A stretch of 64,000 bases of DNA from assembly GCF_014960965.1 (NCBI RefSeq), contig NZ_CP063169.1, forward strand, positions 2,513,581-2,577,580, read 5' to 3'. A program made the position numbers and the translations under genes. Each line of letters starts with the position of its first letter. The first letter of the stretch is position 1. The notes beneath the pieces were generated by a model. That model made no database searches. It was not told where the DNA came from and saw nothing but the letters and a program-made list of their open reading frames with translations. This DNA is from Ruania alkalisoli. GTDB taxonomy: Bacteria; Actinomycetota; Actinomycetes; Actinomycetales; Beutenbergiaceae. Below, in pieces: positions 25,607 to 35,218 of the stretch.

Positions 25607-27666
25607 CAGAACCCCACCTCGGCAGAGCGCGTGCTCGGCGGCACCGCCGCGTCCTCGGGACCGGCGCTGGTTGGATCGACGAGGCTGGAGATGACGAACC
25701 GGTAATGCTCGTGCGTGGCCAGCAGGTCGGTGTGAGTCCCGACCGCGCTGATACGCCCGTCCTGGAGCACGGCCACTCGGTCGGCGAGGGCCACCGTCGA
25801 CGGTCGGTGGGCCACCACAAGCGTCGTGGTTCCGGCCAGTTCCTGGCGCAGTTGCGCCGTCACGGCCTCCTCGGTGGCCACATCCAGCGCGGAGAGCGGG
25901 TCGTCGAGCACCAGCACGCGGGGCCGGGCCGCCACGGCACGGGCGAGCGCGAGCCGCTGCCGTTGTCCGCCTGAGAGGCTCAGGCCCTCCTCCCCGATGG
26001 TGGTGTCCACGCCGCGGGGAAGAGCATGGGCGAACTGGGCCTGCGCCACGGTGAGCGCACGCTGCAGGTCCTCCTCGCCGTCGTGGCCCTGCGGTGCGCC
26101 GAGGAGGACATTCTCGCGAACGGTCGCCGAGAACAGCGTGGAGTCCTCGAATGCGATCGAGACGATCTCACGCAGGTGGTGGCGCGAGTAGTCCCGCACG
26201 TCGACACCATCGATGCGCACGGCACCGGCGGTGACGTCGAACAGGCGGGGCACGAGCGAGATGAGGGTCGACTTGCCGGAGCCGGTCAGGCCGACGAGTG
26301 CCATCGTCTCCCCCGGGCGGATCTCGAGGTCGATCCCGTCGAGGACTTCTGTGCGTGGACGTTCGCGGGGCCGGTCCGGGTCTCGCCAGGCCTGGTCCGG
26401 TGTCGGCTCATCCGGGTAGGAGAAGTGGACCCCGTCGAACTGAACCTGCCCGCGCACCTCGTCCGGTCGCCGGGGGTGCTCAGGGTCGGCGACCGTGTTC
26501 GGGCTGTCGAGCACCTCGAAGTAGCGGTCGACGGCCGTCTTGGCGTACAGGGTCATCGAGACCAGGTGCCCCAGTTGTTCGACCGGTCCGGCCACCACGA
26601 CGGCCGTGGCGAAGAACGCGACCAGGTCACCGACGCTGATCTGCCCTTCGATGGCCAGCCACACACCGGCGAGCAGGCACAACCCCAGCATCACCTCCGA
26701 GATCGCGGTGATGGCGAAGGTGAAGGCGCCCAGGGTGCGAGCCTTGTTCATCTCGGTTCGGCGCAGCTGGTCGGCCTGCACGGAGAAGTTCTGGTACGCC
26801 TCGCGGCCGCGCCCGAACGCCTTGAGGACCCGGATCCCGTGGACCGATTCCTCCACCGTGGTGGCGAGGTCACCGGCCTGGTCCTGGCTGAGCCGGGAGA
26901 TGCGCCGGAAGCGGGAGGAGAACCGGTAGGAGAACCAGATCACCGGCAGGGCACCGGCCAGGTAGGCAATGCCGAGCCAGCCCCCGCCGTGGACCATCAG
27001 CCCGATACCGACGGCGATCGTGGTTGTGTTGACGACGAGCATCACCAGGCCGAAGGACAACCAGCGTCGCAGCATGCCCAGGTCCGACATCGAGCGGGAG
27101 AGCAGCTGCCCACCGGGCCACTGGTCATGGAACGCGCTCGGCAGATCCTGCAGGTGGCGGAACAGGGCGAGCCTCATGCTCGCCTCCACCTTGGTTCCCG
27201 GGATGAGGATGAAGGCACGGCGGGCGGCGATCAGCCCCGCCTCCAGCATGCCGAGGCCCAGGACCAGGGCGATCGCCTGCCAGATGCCGGTGCGGTCGGA
27301 GCTTCCGACGGCACCCATGAGCGGGCCGTCGACGGCCCAGCGCAGGGCCTGCGGGATACCGAGGGCACACAGGCTCGCACCCAACGCGCAGAGCATCCCG
27401 GCGACGAAACGCGGGATGGCCGGCCGGAAGAACGGATAGAGCCGGGCGAGCGTCGCCACGACTGCGGTGCTCGGTGGCAGCGCACTCGGCGCCATCGGAG
27501 TGGAACCGGGGCGGGCGGAAGACGAGGCGGCTGCCGTGGCGCCTACCGCGGAATCCGCGGTCTCGGTGGCCGTGTGGCCGGCCGAGCGGGAAGGCGAGTC
27601 GGTCGAGGTGTCGGTCCTGTTGGTGGATGGGTCGGTGCGTTGCCGGCCGGGATGGTCAGACGGCAT
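25606..27666 (-). CDS. ABC exporter half-transporter, subunit 1
   Basis: ABC exporter partner of 686 residues with a variable Ala/Ser/Thr-rich N-terminus, membrane domain (about 75-370) and ATPase domain: GLTGSGKST (Walker A), IAFEDSTLF (Q-loop glutamine replaced by Glu), [10 protein letters not shown] (canonical signature), [12 protein letters not shown] (Walker B with Asp in place of the catalytic Glu) and VVAHRPST. Its own Walker B and the partner's altered signature would together form the degenerate ATP site. An insertion of about 20 residues ([19 protein letters not shown]) precedes the Walker A strand. ATG 27666 is chosen; GAGGAGG is 12 bases upstream, and a GTG at 27756 is possible. 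Confidence 0.9.
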   Translation of the reverse strand: MPSDHPGRQRTDPSTNRTDTSTDSPSRSAGHTATETADSAVGATAAASSSARPGSTPMAPSALPPSTAVVATLARLYPFFRPAIPRFVAGMLCALGASLCALGIPQALRWAVDGPLMGAVGSSDRTGIWQAIALVLGLGMLEAGLIAARRAFILIPGTKVEASMRLALFRHLQDLPSAFHDQWPGGQLLSRSMSDLGMLRRWLSFGLVMLVVNTTTIAVGIGLMVHGGGWLGIAYLAGALPVIWFSYRFSSRFRRISRLSQDQAGDLATTVEESVHGIRVLKAFGRGREAYQNFSVQADQLRRTEMNKARTLGAFTFAITAISEVMLGLCLLAGVWLAIEGQISVGDLVAFFATAVVVAGPVEQLGHLVSMTLYAKTAVDRYFEVLDSPNTVADPEHPRRPDEVRGQVQFDGVHFSYPDEPTPDQAWRDPDRPRERPRTEVLDGIDLEIRPGETMALVGLTGSGKSTLISLVPRLFDVTAGAVRIDGVDVRDYSRHHLREIVSIAFEDSTLFSATVRENVLLGAPQGHDGEEDLQRALTVAQAQFAHALPRGVDTTIGEEGLSLSGGQRQRLALARAVAARPRVLVLDDPLSALDVATEEAVTAQLRQELAGTTTLVVAHRPSTVALADRVAVLQDGRISAVGTHTDLLATHEHYRFVISSLVDPTSAGPEDAAVPPSTRSAEVGF

Positions 27667-27839
27667 GAGCGGAGTGGGCCTCCTCGAGGTCGTCGTCGAG
27701 CGCCCGGCATCGGCCGCGTCAGCCTGTACCTGTACCCGTGAGCGCCGGTCCCCCACCTCGGAGAACGCTGTCCATCCTACTCCTGGGTTCAGCCGAGCAG
27801 GCGGAGCAACGCCAGGACGGCGACGGTGGGCTCACCACC

Positions 27840-27859
27840 GCGCCTCAGGCGGGAGGCGC
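27840..27859 (-). terminator. Hairpin after the Ku gene
   Basis: GCGCCTC and GAGGCGC pair as a 7-bp stem around aggcgg, 8 bp beyond the Ku stop codon. A G-run precedes it on the transcribed strand and there is no U-tract, so termination is uncertain. The rest of 27667-27866 shows nothing else. Confidence 0.4.
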
Positions 27860-27866
27860 CCCCCCC

Positions 27867-28769
27867 CTAGGCGCTCTTGGACCGCCGTCGGGATGCGCGC
27901 ACAGGCTTGCTCGGCTCGCCGGAACCGGAATCCTCGTCAGCCTCGTCGGTCTCTGCGGCACCGTCAGCACTGTCGGCATCGCCTTGCTTCCCACGCGAAC
28001 CGCGGCTCGCCTCGACACTGCGCCGGAGGGCCTCCATCAGGTCGAGCACCTCACCCGACTCCTCCTCCACGGTCTCCTCAGCCGTGTACCCCTCACCCTT
28101 CTCGAGTTTCGCGTCAATGAGCGAGCGGAGCTGGATCTGGTACTCGTCCTCATGTTCGGCGGGTACGAAGTCCTTCTCATAGGCGGCCACCAGCGCCGCC
28201 GACATCTCGAGCTCCCTGGCGCTGACCTTCACGTCGCTCTCCAGCGACTCGAACTCGGGGGCCCGGACCTCGTCTGCCCACAGCAGGGTCTGCAGCATCA
28301 GCACCTCGCCGCGCACGCGCAGGGCCGCGAGCCGCGTCTTCTGACGCAGTGTGAAGGAGACGATGGCGGTGCGATCGGATTCCTCGAGTGTGCGACGCAG
28401 CAGCACGTAGGACTTCGCCGAGTTGGAGCTGGGCGCGAGGTAGTAGGACGAGTCGAGCATGACCGGCTCGACCTGGTCGGAAGGGACGAACTCCAGCACA
28501 TCGATCTCGCGGCTACGTTCGGCCGGCAGGGTCGCGACGTCCTCGTCGGTGAGAATCACGGTCTGCTCATCATCGACGTACGCCTTGTCGATGTGTTCAT
28601 ACGGCACGATCTCACCGCATTGCTCGCACTTGCGCTGGTAGCGGATGCGTCCGCCGTCAGCGTCGTGAACCTGGTGCAGCTTGACGTCGTGACTCTCAGT
28701 GGCGCTGTAGACCGAGACAGGGACGTTGACCAGCCCGAAGGTGACCGACCCCTTCCAGATCGCCCTCAT
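27867..28769 (-). CDS. ku: Non-homologous end joining protein Ku
   Basis: Bacterial Ku of 300 residues, which binds DNA double-strand ends as a ring-shaped homodimer and recruits LigD. The start MRAIWKGSVTFGLVNVPVSVYSAT is the family hallmark; ATG 28769 has AAGGAG five bases upstream. The beta-barrel ring region includes GRIRYQRKCEQCGEIVPYEHI, and AYYLAP-like segment SSYYLAPSSNSAKSYVLLR follows. The C-terminal tail (about 255-300) is mixed acidic and then basic (KPVRASRRRSK), as in actinobacterial Ku proteins where basic tails contact DNA. It is divergent from ligD, 89 bp apart. Confidence 0.96.
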   Translation of the reverse strand: MRAIWKGSVTFGLVNVPVSVYSATESHDVKLHQVHDADGGRIRYQRKCEQCGEIVPYEHIDKAYVDDEQTVILTDEDVATLPAERSREIDVLEFVPSDQVEPVMLDSSYYLAPSSNSAKSYVLLRRTLEESDRTAIVSFTLRQKTRLAALRVRGEVLMLQTLLWADEVRAPEFESLESDVKVSARELEMSAALVAAYEKDFVPAEHEDEYQIQLRSLIDAKLEKGEGYTAEETVEEESGEVLDLMEALRRSVEASRGSRGKQGDADSADGAAETDEADEDSGSGEPSKPVRASRRRSKSA

Positions 28770-28858
28770 GCTCGCTCCTTCCGTTCCCACACCAGTACAC
28801 ACGCCCCAGCCGCTGCCCGCGAGCCCGGAGTGCCCTCGTGCCACCGTAGGAGACCTCG

Positions 28859-31459
28859 ATGCGTCACGATAGCCCCATGGCCCGCACCGAGACGATCGCC
28901 CAGGTCGACGGGCGCCGCCTGCGCCTGACCAACCTCGGCAAGGTCCTCTACCCGGCCACCGGCACCACCAAGGCGGAGGTGATCGGGTACTACTCCGAGA
29001 TCGCTGCGGTGATGGTCCCGCACTGCGCGGGCCGGCCCGCGACGCGCAAACGGTGGGTCAACGGGGTCGGCACCGCTGCCGACCCCGGTCAGGTGTTCTT
29101 CACCAAGAACCTCGACTCGGGGACGCCGGACTGGGTGGCACGGGCGGATCTGGCCCACTCCGATCACACCAATACCTACCCGCTGGTCAACGATCGCGCG
29201 ACCTTGGTGTGGCTGGCGCAGATGGCCGCACTGGAGATTCACGTGCCCCAGTGGCGCTTCGACTCCACCGGCCGGCCCCGCCATCCGGACCGGATCGTGT
29301 TTGACCTCGACCCGGGGCCGGGCGTCTCCCTTCCGGAGGTGGCCGAGGTGGCGCGGTGGATCCGCGATGTGCTCGCCGGTCTGGGATGGGACTGTGTGCC
29401 CGTCACCAGCGGCTCGAAGGGTATTCACCTGTATGCCCCGCTGGACGGCGGTCACGATGCCGAGCAGATCCGGGGGCTGGCCCGCGAGCTCGCGGTGAGC
29501 CTGGAGGCGGACCATCCGGACGTCGTCACTGCGCAGATGGCGAAGGTGGCCCGGCCGGGCAAGGTGTTCATCGACTGGAGTCAGAACCACCCGAACAAGA
29601 CCACGGTGGCGCCCTACTCGCTGCGGGGGCGTGAGCACCCGACAGTCGCTGTGCCACGCACCTGGACCGAGCTCGAGGACCCCGGGTTGCGGCAGCTGGA
29701 GATGACCCAGGTGCTTGAGCGGGTCGCCGGCCAGACCGGTGACTTCGCTGACCCGATGGCAGCGCTCGAGCGTCGTGCACATGCGATGGGGACAACCGGC
29801 ACGAGCGACATCGCAGGAGATGCGCTCACCAGTTACCGCGCCATGCGCGACCCGGCCCGTACGCCCGAACCGGTACCCGATGTCTCACCACTGCCCGATG
29901 GAGAGCGGGTGTTCGTCATCCAGGAACACCACGCCAGCCGTCTGCACTGGGACCTGCGGCTGGCCGATGATGGCGTGCTGGTCAGCTGGGCGGTTCCGAA
30001 GGGGATGCCGACGGACCCGACGCGGCAGCATTTGGCGGTCCAGACCGAGGACCACCCGATGGAGTACCTGACCTTCTCGGGCACGATCCCGCGCGGCGAG
30101 TACGGCGCTGGGGAGATGACCATCTGGGACACCGGGACCTACGAGGTGCTCAAGTGGCGCGTGGGCGCTGAGCTGATCGTTGCCCTCACGGGGTTGCCGG
30201 ACGGTGGACTGGCCTCCAGCACCGGGCAGACGTCGACCTTCGCCCTGATCCACACCGGCTCCCGGGCCGAGACGCCCGAGGAGAAGCGGCACTGGCTCCT
30301 GCACCTGATGACCGGCCGGACGCACGCTGGCCGGTCGGAGGATCCGGCCGGGCGCGCCGCTGTACCTCTCGCTGCCGGGATCTCGACGCCGGACACAGGG
30401 CCGGACTCAGGGCCGGGCGCTCGGTCGCGCGCTCTGCCCACCCCGGTGCGACGCGCACCGCCTGTAACCACGCGTGCTGGCGACCGGGCGCCGGAGGGCA
30501 GACCTCCGGCACCCATGCTCGCCTCCCCGGGCTCCCCTGCCGACGTCGGTCCCGACTGGGCGATGGAGATGAAATGGGATGGGCAGCGATGTATCGCGCG
30601 CGTAGCGGGCGGGACCGTGCGGCTGTGGGCTCGCAGCGGCCGGGACATCACTGCCTCCTACCCGGAGCTGGCCGAGCTCGCCGACGCCGTCAAGGGTGAT
30701 GCCGTGCTGGACGGTGAGGTCGTCGCGCTCACCAAGGACGGCAGGCCGTCCTTCGAACTCCTCCAACCGCGGATGCAGGTCTCCCGGGAGTCGGAGGCAC
30801 GATCGCTCGCCGCCCGTCGGCCGGTGCACCTGATGCTCTTCGACGTGCTCGAGGTGGCCGGGGTGCCCGTGACCGACGAGCCGTACCGGCGCCGCCGGGA
30901 GATCCTCTCCGATCAGGTGCGGCCAAGCACTCGGATTCAGGTACCTCCGGCCTTCGAAGGCGATCTGGACGCGGCGATGAAGGCCAGCCGCACCTGGGGC
31001 CTGGAAGGCGTCGTGGCCAAGCGACCCGAGGGGCGGTACCTGCCGGGGCGCCGCTCGAGCGGGTGGGTCAAGCTCAAGCACACCGAGTCCGTGGAGGTGG
31101 TCGTGGGCGGATGGCGCCCCGGTCAGGGCGGGCGGGCAGGTTCCGTCGGAGGTCTGCTGCTCGGAGTGCCGACGGCGGAGGGCGGCTGGCGCTATGTGGG
31201 CCGGGTGGGCACGGGCTTCAGTGAGAAGGAGACGCGGGCGTGGGTGGAGCGGTTTGCTCCCCTGGAGATCAGTGAGCCACCGTTCGACGACGTCCCCGCA
31301 CCCGATGCCCGCGGGGCGCACTGGCTGCGCCCGGAGCAGGTGGCCGAGGTGGAGTTCGGCGAGTGGTCGCGTGCCGGGCGGCTGCGCCATCCCCGGTGGC
31401 GAGGGTGGCGTTCCGATCTCAGCGTCGCCGATCTGCGTGCCCCCGACGGCGAGCGCTGA
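28859..31459 (+). CDS. ligD: Multifunctional ATP-dependent DNA ligase LigD
   Basis: End-joining enzyme of 866 residues with all three activities in the mycobacterial order. Residues about 10-300 are the primase/polymerase domain (VFDLDPGPG metal motif at about 149-157; TSGSKGIHLY). Residues about 345-480 are the 3'-phosphoesterase (HHASRLHWDLRL). Residues about 555-866 are the ligase with nucleophile K572 in EMKWDGQRC and DGEVVALT. AGGAGA lies five bases upstream of ATG 28859; an ATG six codons later (MARTET) is the alternative. A proline/alanine-rich linker separates the phosphoesterase and ligase domains. Confidence 0.96.
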   Translation: MRHDSPMARTETIAQVDGRRLRLTNLGKVLYPATGTTKAEVIGYYSEIAAVMVPHCAGRPATRKRWVNGVGTAADPGQVFFTKNLDSGTPDWVARADLAHSDHTNTYPLVNDRATLVWLAQMAALEIHVPQWRFDSTGRPRHPDRIVFDLDPGPGVSLPEVAEVARWIRDVLAGLGWDCVPVTSGSKGIHLYAPLDGGHDAEQIRGLARELAVSLEADHPDVVTAQMAKVARPGKVFIDWSQNHPNKTTVAPYSLRGREHPTVAVPRTWTELEDPGLRQLEMTQVLERVAGQTGDFADPMAALERRAHAMGTTGTSDIAGDALTSYRAMRDPARTPEPVPDVSPLPDGERVFVIQEHHASRLHWDLRLADDGVLVSWAVPKGMPTDPTRQHLAVQTEDHPMEYLTFSGTIPRGEYGAGEMTIWDTGTYEVLKWRVGAELIVALTGLPDGGLASSTGQTSTFALIHTGSRAETPEEKRHWLLHLMTGRTHAGRSEDPAGRAAVPLAAGISTPDTGPDSGPGARSRALPTPVRRAPPVTTRAGDRAPEGRPPAPMLASPGSPADVGPDWAMEMKWDGQRCIARVAGGTVRLWARSGRDITASYPELAELADAVKGDAVLDGEVVALTKDGRPSFELLQPRMQVSRESEARSLAARRPVHLMLFDVLEVAGVPVTDEPYRRRREILSDQVRPSTRIQVPPAFEGDLDAAMKASRTWGLEGVVAKRPEGRYLPGRRSSGWVKLKHTESVEVVVGGWRPGQGGRAGSVGGLLLGVPTAEGGWRYVGRVGTGFSEKETRAWVERFAPLEISEPPFDDVPAPDARGAHWLRPEQVAEVEFGEWSRAGRLRHPRWRGWRSDLSVADLRAPDGER

Positions 31460-31483
31460 CGTACTCGGCGTCTGAGCCCGAAA

Positions 31484-31507
31484 CGCCGAGCAACTCAGCG
31501 CTCGGCG
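31484..31507. terminator. Hairpin between ligD and MFS genes
   Basis: CGCCGAGC and GCTCGGCG form an 8-bp perfect stem with an 8-base loop between the two convergent genes. It could act for both strands; no clear U-tract is seen. Confidence 0.5.
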
Positions 31508-31520
31508 GGAAGGGAGTGGA

Positions 31521-32984
31521 TCAGGCGACGTGTGCCAGACCCGAGCGTGGCTCGAAGTCCAACCGCACACCCGGCGCGTGCCAGCGTCCGGCGTGCAGAT
31601 CCGCACGACGCAGCACGGGCCGCAGGTGGCCGCGGCGGGCGAGGATGATTCCCACCACCACAGCACCGAGGAGTGGACCGGCAGCACAGGCGGCCAGTCC
31701 CCAGTGGGCGCCGCCAAGCTCGATGACCGCGCCGATGATGAGACCGGAGGCGGCTTGCGCTCCCATGTTGATGAGCACGTACAGAGAGAGCACCCGGCCA
31801 CGCATTGCCGGGTCAGCATTGGTCTGCACCATCGTGTTGCTGCGGGTGAGGTACAGCAGGCAGGTCATGCCCATCAAGTACAGCACCACGAGGAACAGCC
31901 ACACACTTCCGACCGCGGCTGCCACCAGCTGCAACAAGCCGAGAACGACCGCACCGAGCACCAAGGTACGGAGGCGCAGCCGCCGCGCACGCCCGGCGAG
32001 CATCGCACCCGTGATTGCCCCGAGCGCGAGGGTGGAGGTCAGGAGCCCGTAGCCACTCGCGCCGATCTGAACCACCTCGTCGGCGTAGGCGGCAAGCACA
32101 GTCGCCATATTGACCCCGGTGAGCGCCACGAACCCGACGAGAACGCAGGTCCACAGGATCTCGGGCCGGTGCCGCACGTGCTGCAGCCCGGCACGCAACT
32201 GCCCCTTCGCACGGGGTACCCGAGGTGCCGGGTACATCTGCGAACGGCGCATCGAGAAGATGAACCAGGCAGCCACGCCGCAGGCGATCGAGTTCGCGAT
32301 GAACGCCCAGCCATTGCCGACCAGGGCGATCAGGCCGGCAGCGAAGGCCGGACCGATGAGGGCTCCCAGCTGGAACACTGAGGTGTTGAGGCTGATCGCG
32401 CGGCGCAGGTGCTCCGGACCGGCGATCTCATGCAGGAATGCTTGACGCGCGGGGTTGTCCACGACGATTGTCATGCCGCCGGCGAACGCGGCCAGCAACA
32501 CGTGCCACACCTGGACCACGCCGATCACCGTGAGCACACCGAGCACCAGGGTGAACAACCCGAACAGAGACTGGGTGATCGTGAGAATTCGGCGCCGGTC
32601 GTACCGGTCGGCCAGCACCCCGCCGAAGAGACCGAAGAGCAGCATCGGGGCGAACTGGAGGGCCACGGTGAGGCCGACCAGGGCGGCTGAGCCGCTGAGC
32701 TCGAGCACCAGCCAGTCCTGCACCACGCGGGCCGCCCAACCGCATGTGCTTGTCAGGGCCATGGAACCGACGTAGAAGCGGTAGTTGCGCACCCGCAGGG
32801 CAGCGAGCACGGACGACGGCTTGCGACCGGGCCGCACCCGATGCGGCTCGGATTGCCGAGGCGTCTCGGCAGGTTCGCACTGGCGGGTCCGGGCCGTCCG
32901 CGGGTCGAGCACGTTGGCGGCGTCGGTGGGGCTGGCGGAGTCGGCGGGTGGGGTGGCTGTCGGGGCTGAGTGAGCCGAGCGCAC
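31521..32984 (-). CDS. MFS transporter, exporter of the MFS_3/EntS type
   Basis: Major facilitator protein of 487 residues with an N-terminal hydrophilic tail of about 65 residues, then twelve hydrophobic segments starting at NYRFYVGSMALTSTCGWAARVVQDWLVLELSG. The motif GVLADRYDRRRIL between helices 2 and 3 is the MFS signature A. The group exports siderophores, drugs or amino-acid-like compounds. I prefer the GTG at 32984, which has GAGGAA six bases upstream, over an ATG at 33074 with no ribosome site. It is divergent from a LysR gene, with an ATTG-N7-CAAT site between, so that regulator probably controls it. Confidence 0.88.
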   Translation of the reverse strand: MRSAHSAPTATPPADSASPTDAANVLDPRTARTRQCEPAETPRQSEPHRVRPGRKPSSVLAALRVRNYRFYVGSMALTSTCGWAARVVQDWLVLELSGSAALVGLTVALQFAPMLLFGLFGGVLADRYDRRRILTITQSLFGLFTLVLGVLTVIGVVQVWHVLLAAFAGGMTIVVDNPARQAFLHEIAGPEHLRRAISLNTSVFQLGALIGPAFAAGLIALVGNGWAFIANSIACGVAAWFIFSMRRSQMYPAPRVPRAKGQLRAGLQHVRHRPEILWTCVLVGFVALTGVNMATVLAAYADEVVQIGASGYGLLTSTLALGAITGAMLAGRARRLRLRTLVLGAVVLGLLQLVAAAVGSVWLFLVVLYLMGMTCLLYLTRSNTMVQTNADPAMRGRVLSLYVLINMGAQAASGLIIGAVIELGGAHWGLAACAAGPLLGAVVVGIILARRGHLRPVLRRADLHAGRWHAPGVRLDFEPRSGLAHVA

Positions 32985-33103
32985 GGAAAGTTCCTCGAGA
33001 ACGAAGGGTGTGAGCAGGTCAGGTCTCGCCCAGATCAGGGCGACCAGTTCTACGGTACGGAGAGCCGCCGTCATTAATCCAACGCATACGGCCTATAAGA
33101 GCC

Positions 33104-33118
33104 ATTGCGCTGATCAAT
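33104..33118. promoter_or_regulatory. LysR-type binding site
   Basis: ATTG-cgctgat-CAAT is a T-N11-A inverted repeat, the classic LysR box, in the divergent region between the MFS gene and the LysR gene. It sits 48 bp before the LysR start. Confidence 0.6.
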
Positions 33119-33165
33119 AGCCGGTCCTATCGTGGTCAGATCGTTGACCAATCGAGAAGGTCCCC

Positions 33166-34005
33166 TTGTTCGAACCCGCCCAGCTCCGCACGTTCCTCAC
33201 TCTGAGCGAGACGCTCAGCTTCACCCGCACCGCACAGCGTCTCGGGATCAGCCAACCCACGGTCAGTCAACACGTCGCACGCCTGGAGAAGGCGGCGAAC
33301 CGGCGACTCGTCCTGCGGGACACCCACGAGGTCTCATTGACCGACAACGGACACGCGATGGCCGGCTTCGCAAGAACCATCCTGGCCGCGCACGATCAGG
33401 CGACCGCATACTTCACAGGGTCGGCGATGACCGGGCGACTGCGATTCGGCGCCGCCGACGACCTCGCCCTGACCCAACTGCCCCGCATCCTGCGGGAGTT
33501 CCGCCAGCTGCACCCCAAGATCACGATGGAACTCACCGTGGCGCAGTCACTGGTCCTCCACCGGCGGTTGCTGGCCGGGCACCTGGACCTGGTGTTCATC
33601 AAGCAGCTCCCCGACGAGACCACAGGACGGCTGGTCCGCCGGGACCGGCTCGCCTGGGTGGGGCTCGAGAGCACCGCCCTCGACGCCGGGGACATCGTGC
33701 CCCTGATCACCTACCCGAACCCGAGTCCATCCCGGAACACCGCGACCGGCGTGCTCGAGCGAGCCGGTCGCACCTGGCGGGTCACATGCACCACCCGCGA
33801 GATCCACGGGGTGCTCGCGGCAGTGCGGGCGGGGCTGGGCGTGACCGTGATGGCGCAGAGTCTCGTCCCTGCGGACCTGGTGATCATGCCCGCCTCGTCC
33901 GGGCTGCCCGAACTCGGGGATATCGATATGACACTGGTGGACAACCCACGCGCTGCACGCGAACCAGTGGAGGCGCTCAGTTCAGCGATCCTCGGCCGCC
34001 ACTGA
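33166..34005 (+). CDS. LysR family transcriptional regulator
   Basis: Regulator of 279 residues with an N-terminal winged helix-turn-helix (FEPAQLRTFLTLSETLSFTRTAQRLGISQPTVSQHVARLE, the standard LysR start) and a periplasmic-binding-protein-like effector domain beginning near residue 88 (GRLRFGAADDLALTQLP). Translation begins at TTG 33166, with GAGAAGG six bases upstream. It is divergent from the MFS exporter and is likely its activator, responding to a compound that the exporter removes. The inducer is not evident. Confidence 0.92.
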   Translation: MFEPAQLRTFLTLSETLSFTRTAQRLGISQPTVSQHVARLEKAANRRLVLRDTHEVSLTDNGHAMAGFARTILAAHDQATAYFTGSAMTGRLRFGAADDLALTQLPRILREFRQLHPKITMELTVAQSLVLHRRLLAGHLDLVFIKQLPDETTGRLVRRDRLAWVGLESTALDAGDIVPLITYPNPSPSRNTATGVLERAGRTWRVTCTTREIHGVLAAVRAGLGVTVMAQSLVPADLVIMPASSGLPELGDIDMTLVDNPRAAREPVEALSSAILGRH

Positions 34006-34042
34006 TCGCTCGCGTCAGCAGGTCGCGACCGCTCAGTGCCGA

Positions 34043-34603
34043 TCAGTCGTCAGTGTCCTTCTCGCGTGCGGCGGCCACGGCCTCTCGCTCGTTGGCCGAC
34101 TGCACCACGTGATCGATCAGCAACCGGCCCAACACCAGGACGGCGAAGGCCAGCGCCCCGTACAGCACCAGGTCGCTGAGTCCGTAGAGCACGAGCCCGA
34201 AACCGCCGTAGCGCAGTTGGGAGAAATCGGCGATCGCCGAGAACATGCCAGTGAATGCGAGCCCGCCGGCGAGCAGGATCACGGCGACGAACGCCGTCTT
34301 GGCCGTGGAGCGGATCGTGGAACTCGCGAACGTGGTGTCGAACAGGCCCGGGCCCGAGGCGCGTGCCGTGTACCGCATCGGCGTCCCGGGCGCATCGGGT
34401 GTTCCAGGCGCACCGGGCGCACCGGGTCCTGGCTGTGGCTGTCCGTAGGCGGCCTGGGCACCGTCAGCTGGGTACCCGTAGTTGGGCTGAGCCCCTGCTG
34501 TTGAATACCCGTAGGCAGGTTGTCCGGGGGCATAGCCACCCTGACCCGCTTGACCGTACCCGTTGACCTGGTGACCGTATCCGTCCGGTGACTGCTGGCT
34601 CAT
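34043..34603 (-). CDS. Gly/Pro/Tyr-rich small membrane protein
   Basis: Protein of 186 residues. The first ~90 residues are low-complexity, rich in Gly, Tyr, Gln, Pro and Ala, with short repeats such as YGY and PGAPGAPG. They are followed by two hydrophobic helices (about 108-130 and 143-165) and a charged C-terminal tail. It weakly resembles DUF4282-type membrane proteins, whose function is unknown. ATG 34603 has GGGAGG six bases upstream; an open extension to 34633 is not needed. It is divergent from the SRPBCC gene. Confidence 0.7.
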   Translation of the reverse strand: MSQQSPDGYGHQVNGYGQAGQGGYAPGQPAYGYSTAGAQPNYGYPADGAQAAYGQPQPGPGAPGAPGTPDAPGTPMRYTARASGPGLFDTTFASSTIRSTAKTAFVAVILLAGGLAFTGMFSAIADFSQLRYGGFGLVLYGLSDLVLYGALAFAVLVLGRLLIDHVVQSANEREAVAAAREKDTDD

Positions 34604-34729
34604 CGCCGACCTCCCTCTGTCGTCGGCCCCCACCTTAGTGCGCCCTGCGCCCGGTACTGAGGTGAGCGCCCGCGGTGCGCTCCCGCTGGTGGGTCAGCAC
34701 GTCCGCTCACGATCGGAGAAGATGGAGGC

Positions 34730-35218
34730 ATGGATGCCACTGGATATCTCCGCGACGACGACGCCGGACTGGAGCTGGTGTTCGAGCGCGCACTGGACGA
34801 GCCGATCGATGACGTCTGGTCCTGCTTCGCCACGCCCGAGGGCACCGCCGCCTGGATCGGGACATGGTCAGGCGAGGACGTCACCGAGGGCAGCGTCGTC
34901 ACATTCACGATGAACGCCGAGGAGAGCGCCGAACCCGAGCAGGTCACCGTCATCGACTGCCAGGCGCCGCACAGGCTGCTGATCGAGCTGGCGAGCGAGG
35001 CCGGGACCTGGCGGCTACGCGTCGATCTGCAGGAAGTCGACGGTTGCACCCAGATCGTCTTCGCTCACCTGCTGGAGCAGGGCGAGGAGATCCGCACGAT
35101 CGGGCCCGGCTGGGACTACTACCTGGACCGTCTGGTCGCGGCCCGCACCGGTGCGCCCGCGCCGGACTGGTCCGACTACTGGCCGGCGCTGGCCGAGCAC
35201 TACCTCGAACTGGGCTGA
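34730..35218 (+). CDS. SRPBCC / AHSA1-like domain protein
   Basis: Small START-fold protein of 162 residues of the activator-of-Hsp90-ATPase (AHSA1)-like group. Typical segments are [31 protein letters not shown] at the N-terminus and [15 protein letters not shown] near the C-terminal helix. Such proteins bind small hydrophobic ligands in a deep cavity, but the role of bacterial members is mostly unknown. The gene's last 19 bases overlap the convergent PEP carboxykinase gene. Confidence 0.82.
   Translation: MDATGYLRDDDAGLELVFERALDEPIDDVWSCFATPEGTAAWIGTWSGEDVTEGSVVTFTMNAEESAEPEQVTVIDCQAPHRLLIELASEAGTWRLRVDLQEVDGCTQIVFAHLLEQGEEIRTIGPGWDYYLDRLVAARTGAPAPDWSDYWPALAEHYLELG

Noticed and set aside
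23786-27666. The ABC exporter as part of the arabinan locus
   Set aside because: It is an exporter of drug/lipid type and is separated from the locus by a strong hairpin; only the shared strand and nearness suggested a link.
32985-33074. ATG 33074 as the MFS start
   Set aside because: No ribosome binding site precedes it, while GTG 32984 has a well-placed GAGGAA. The added 30 residues also intrude on the regulator-binding region.
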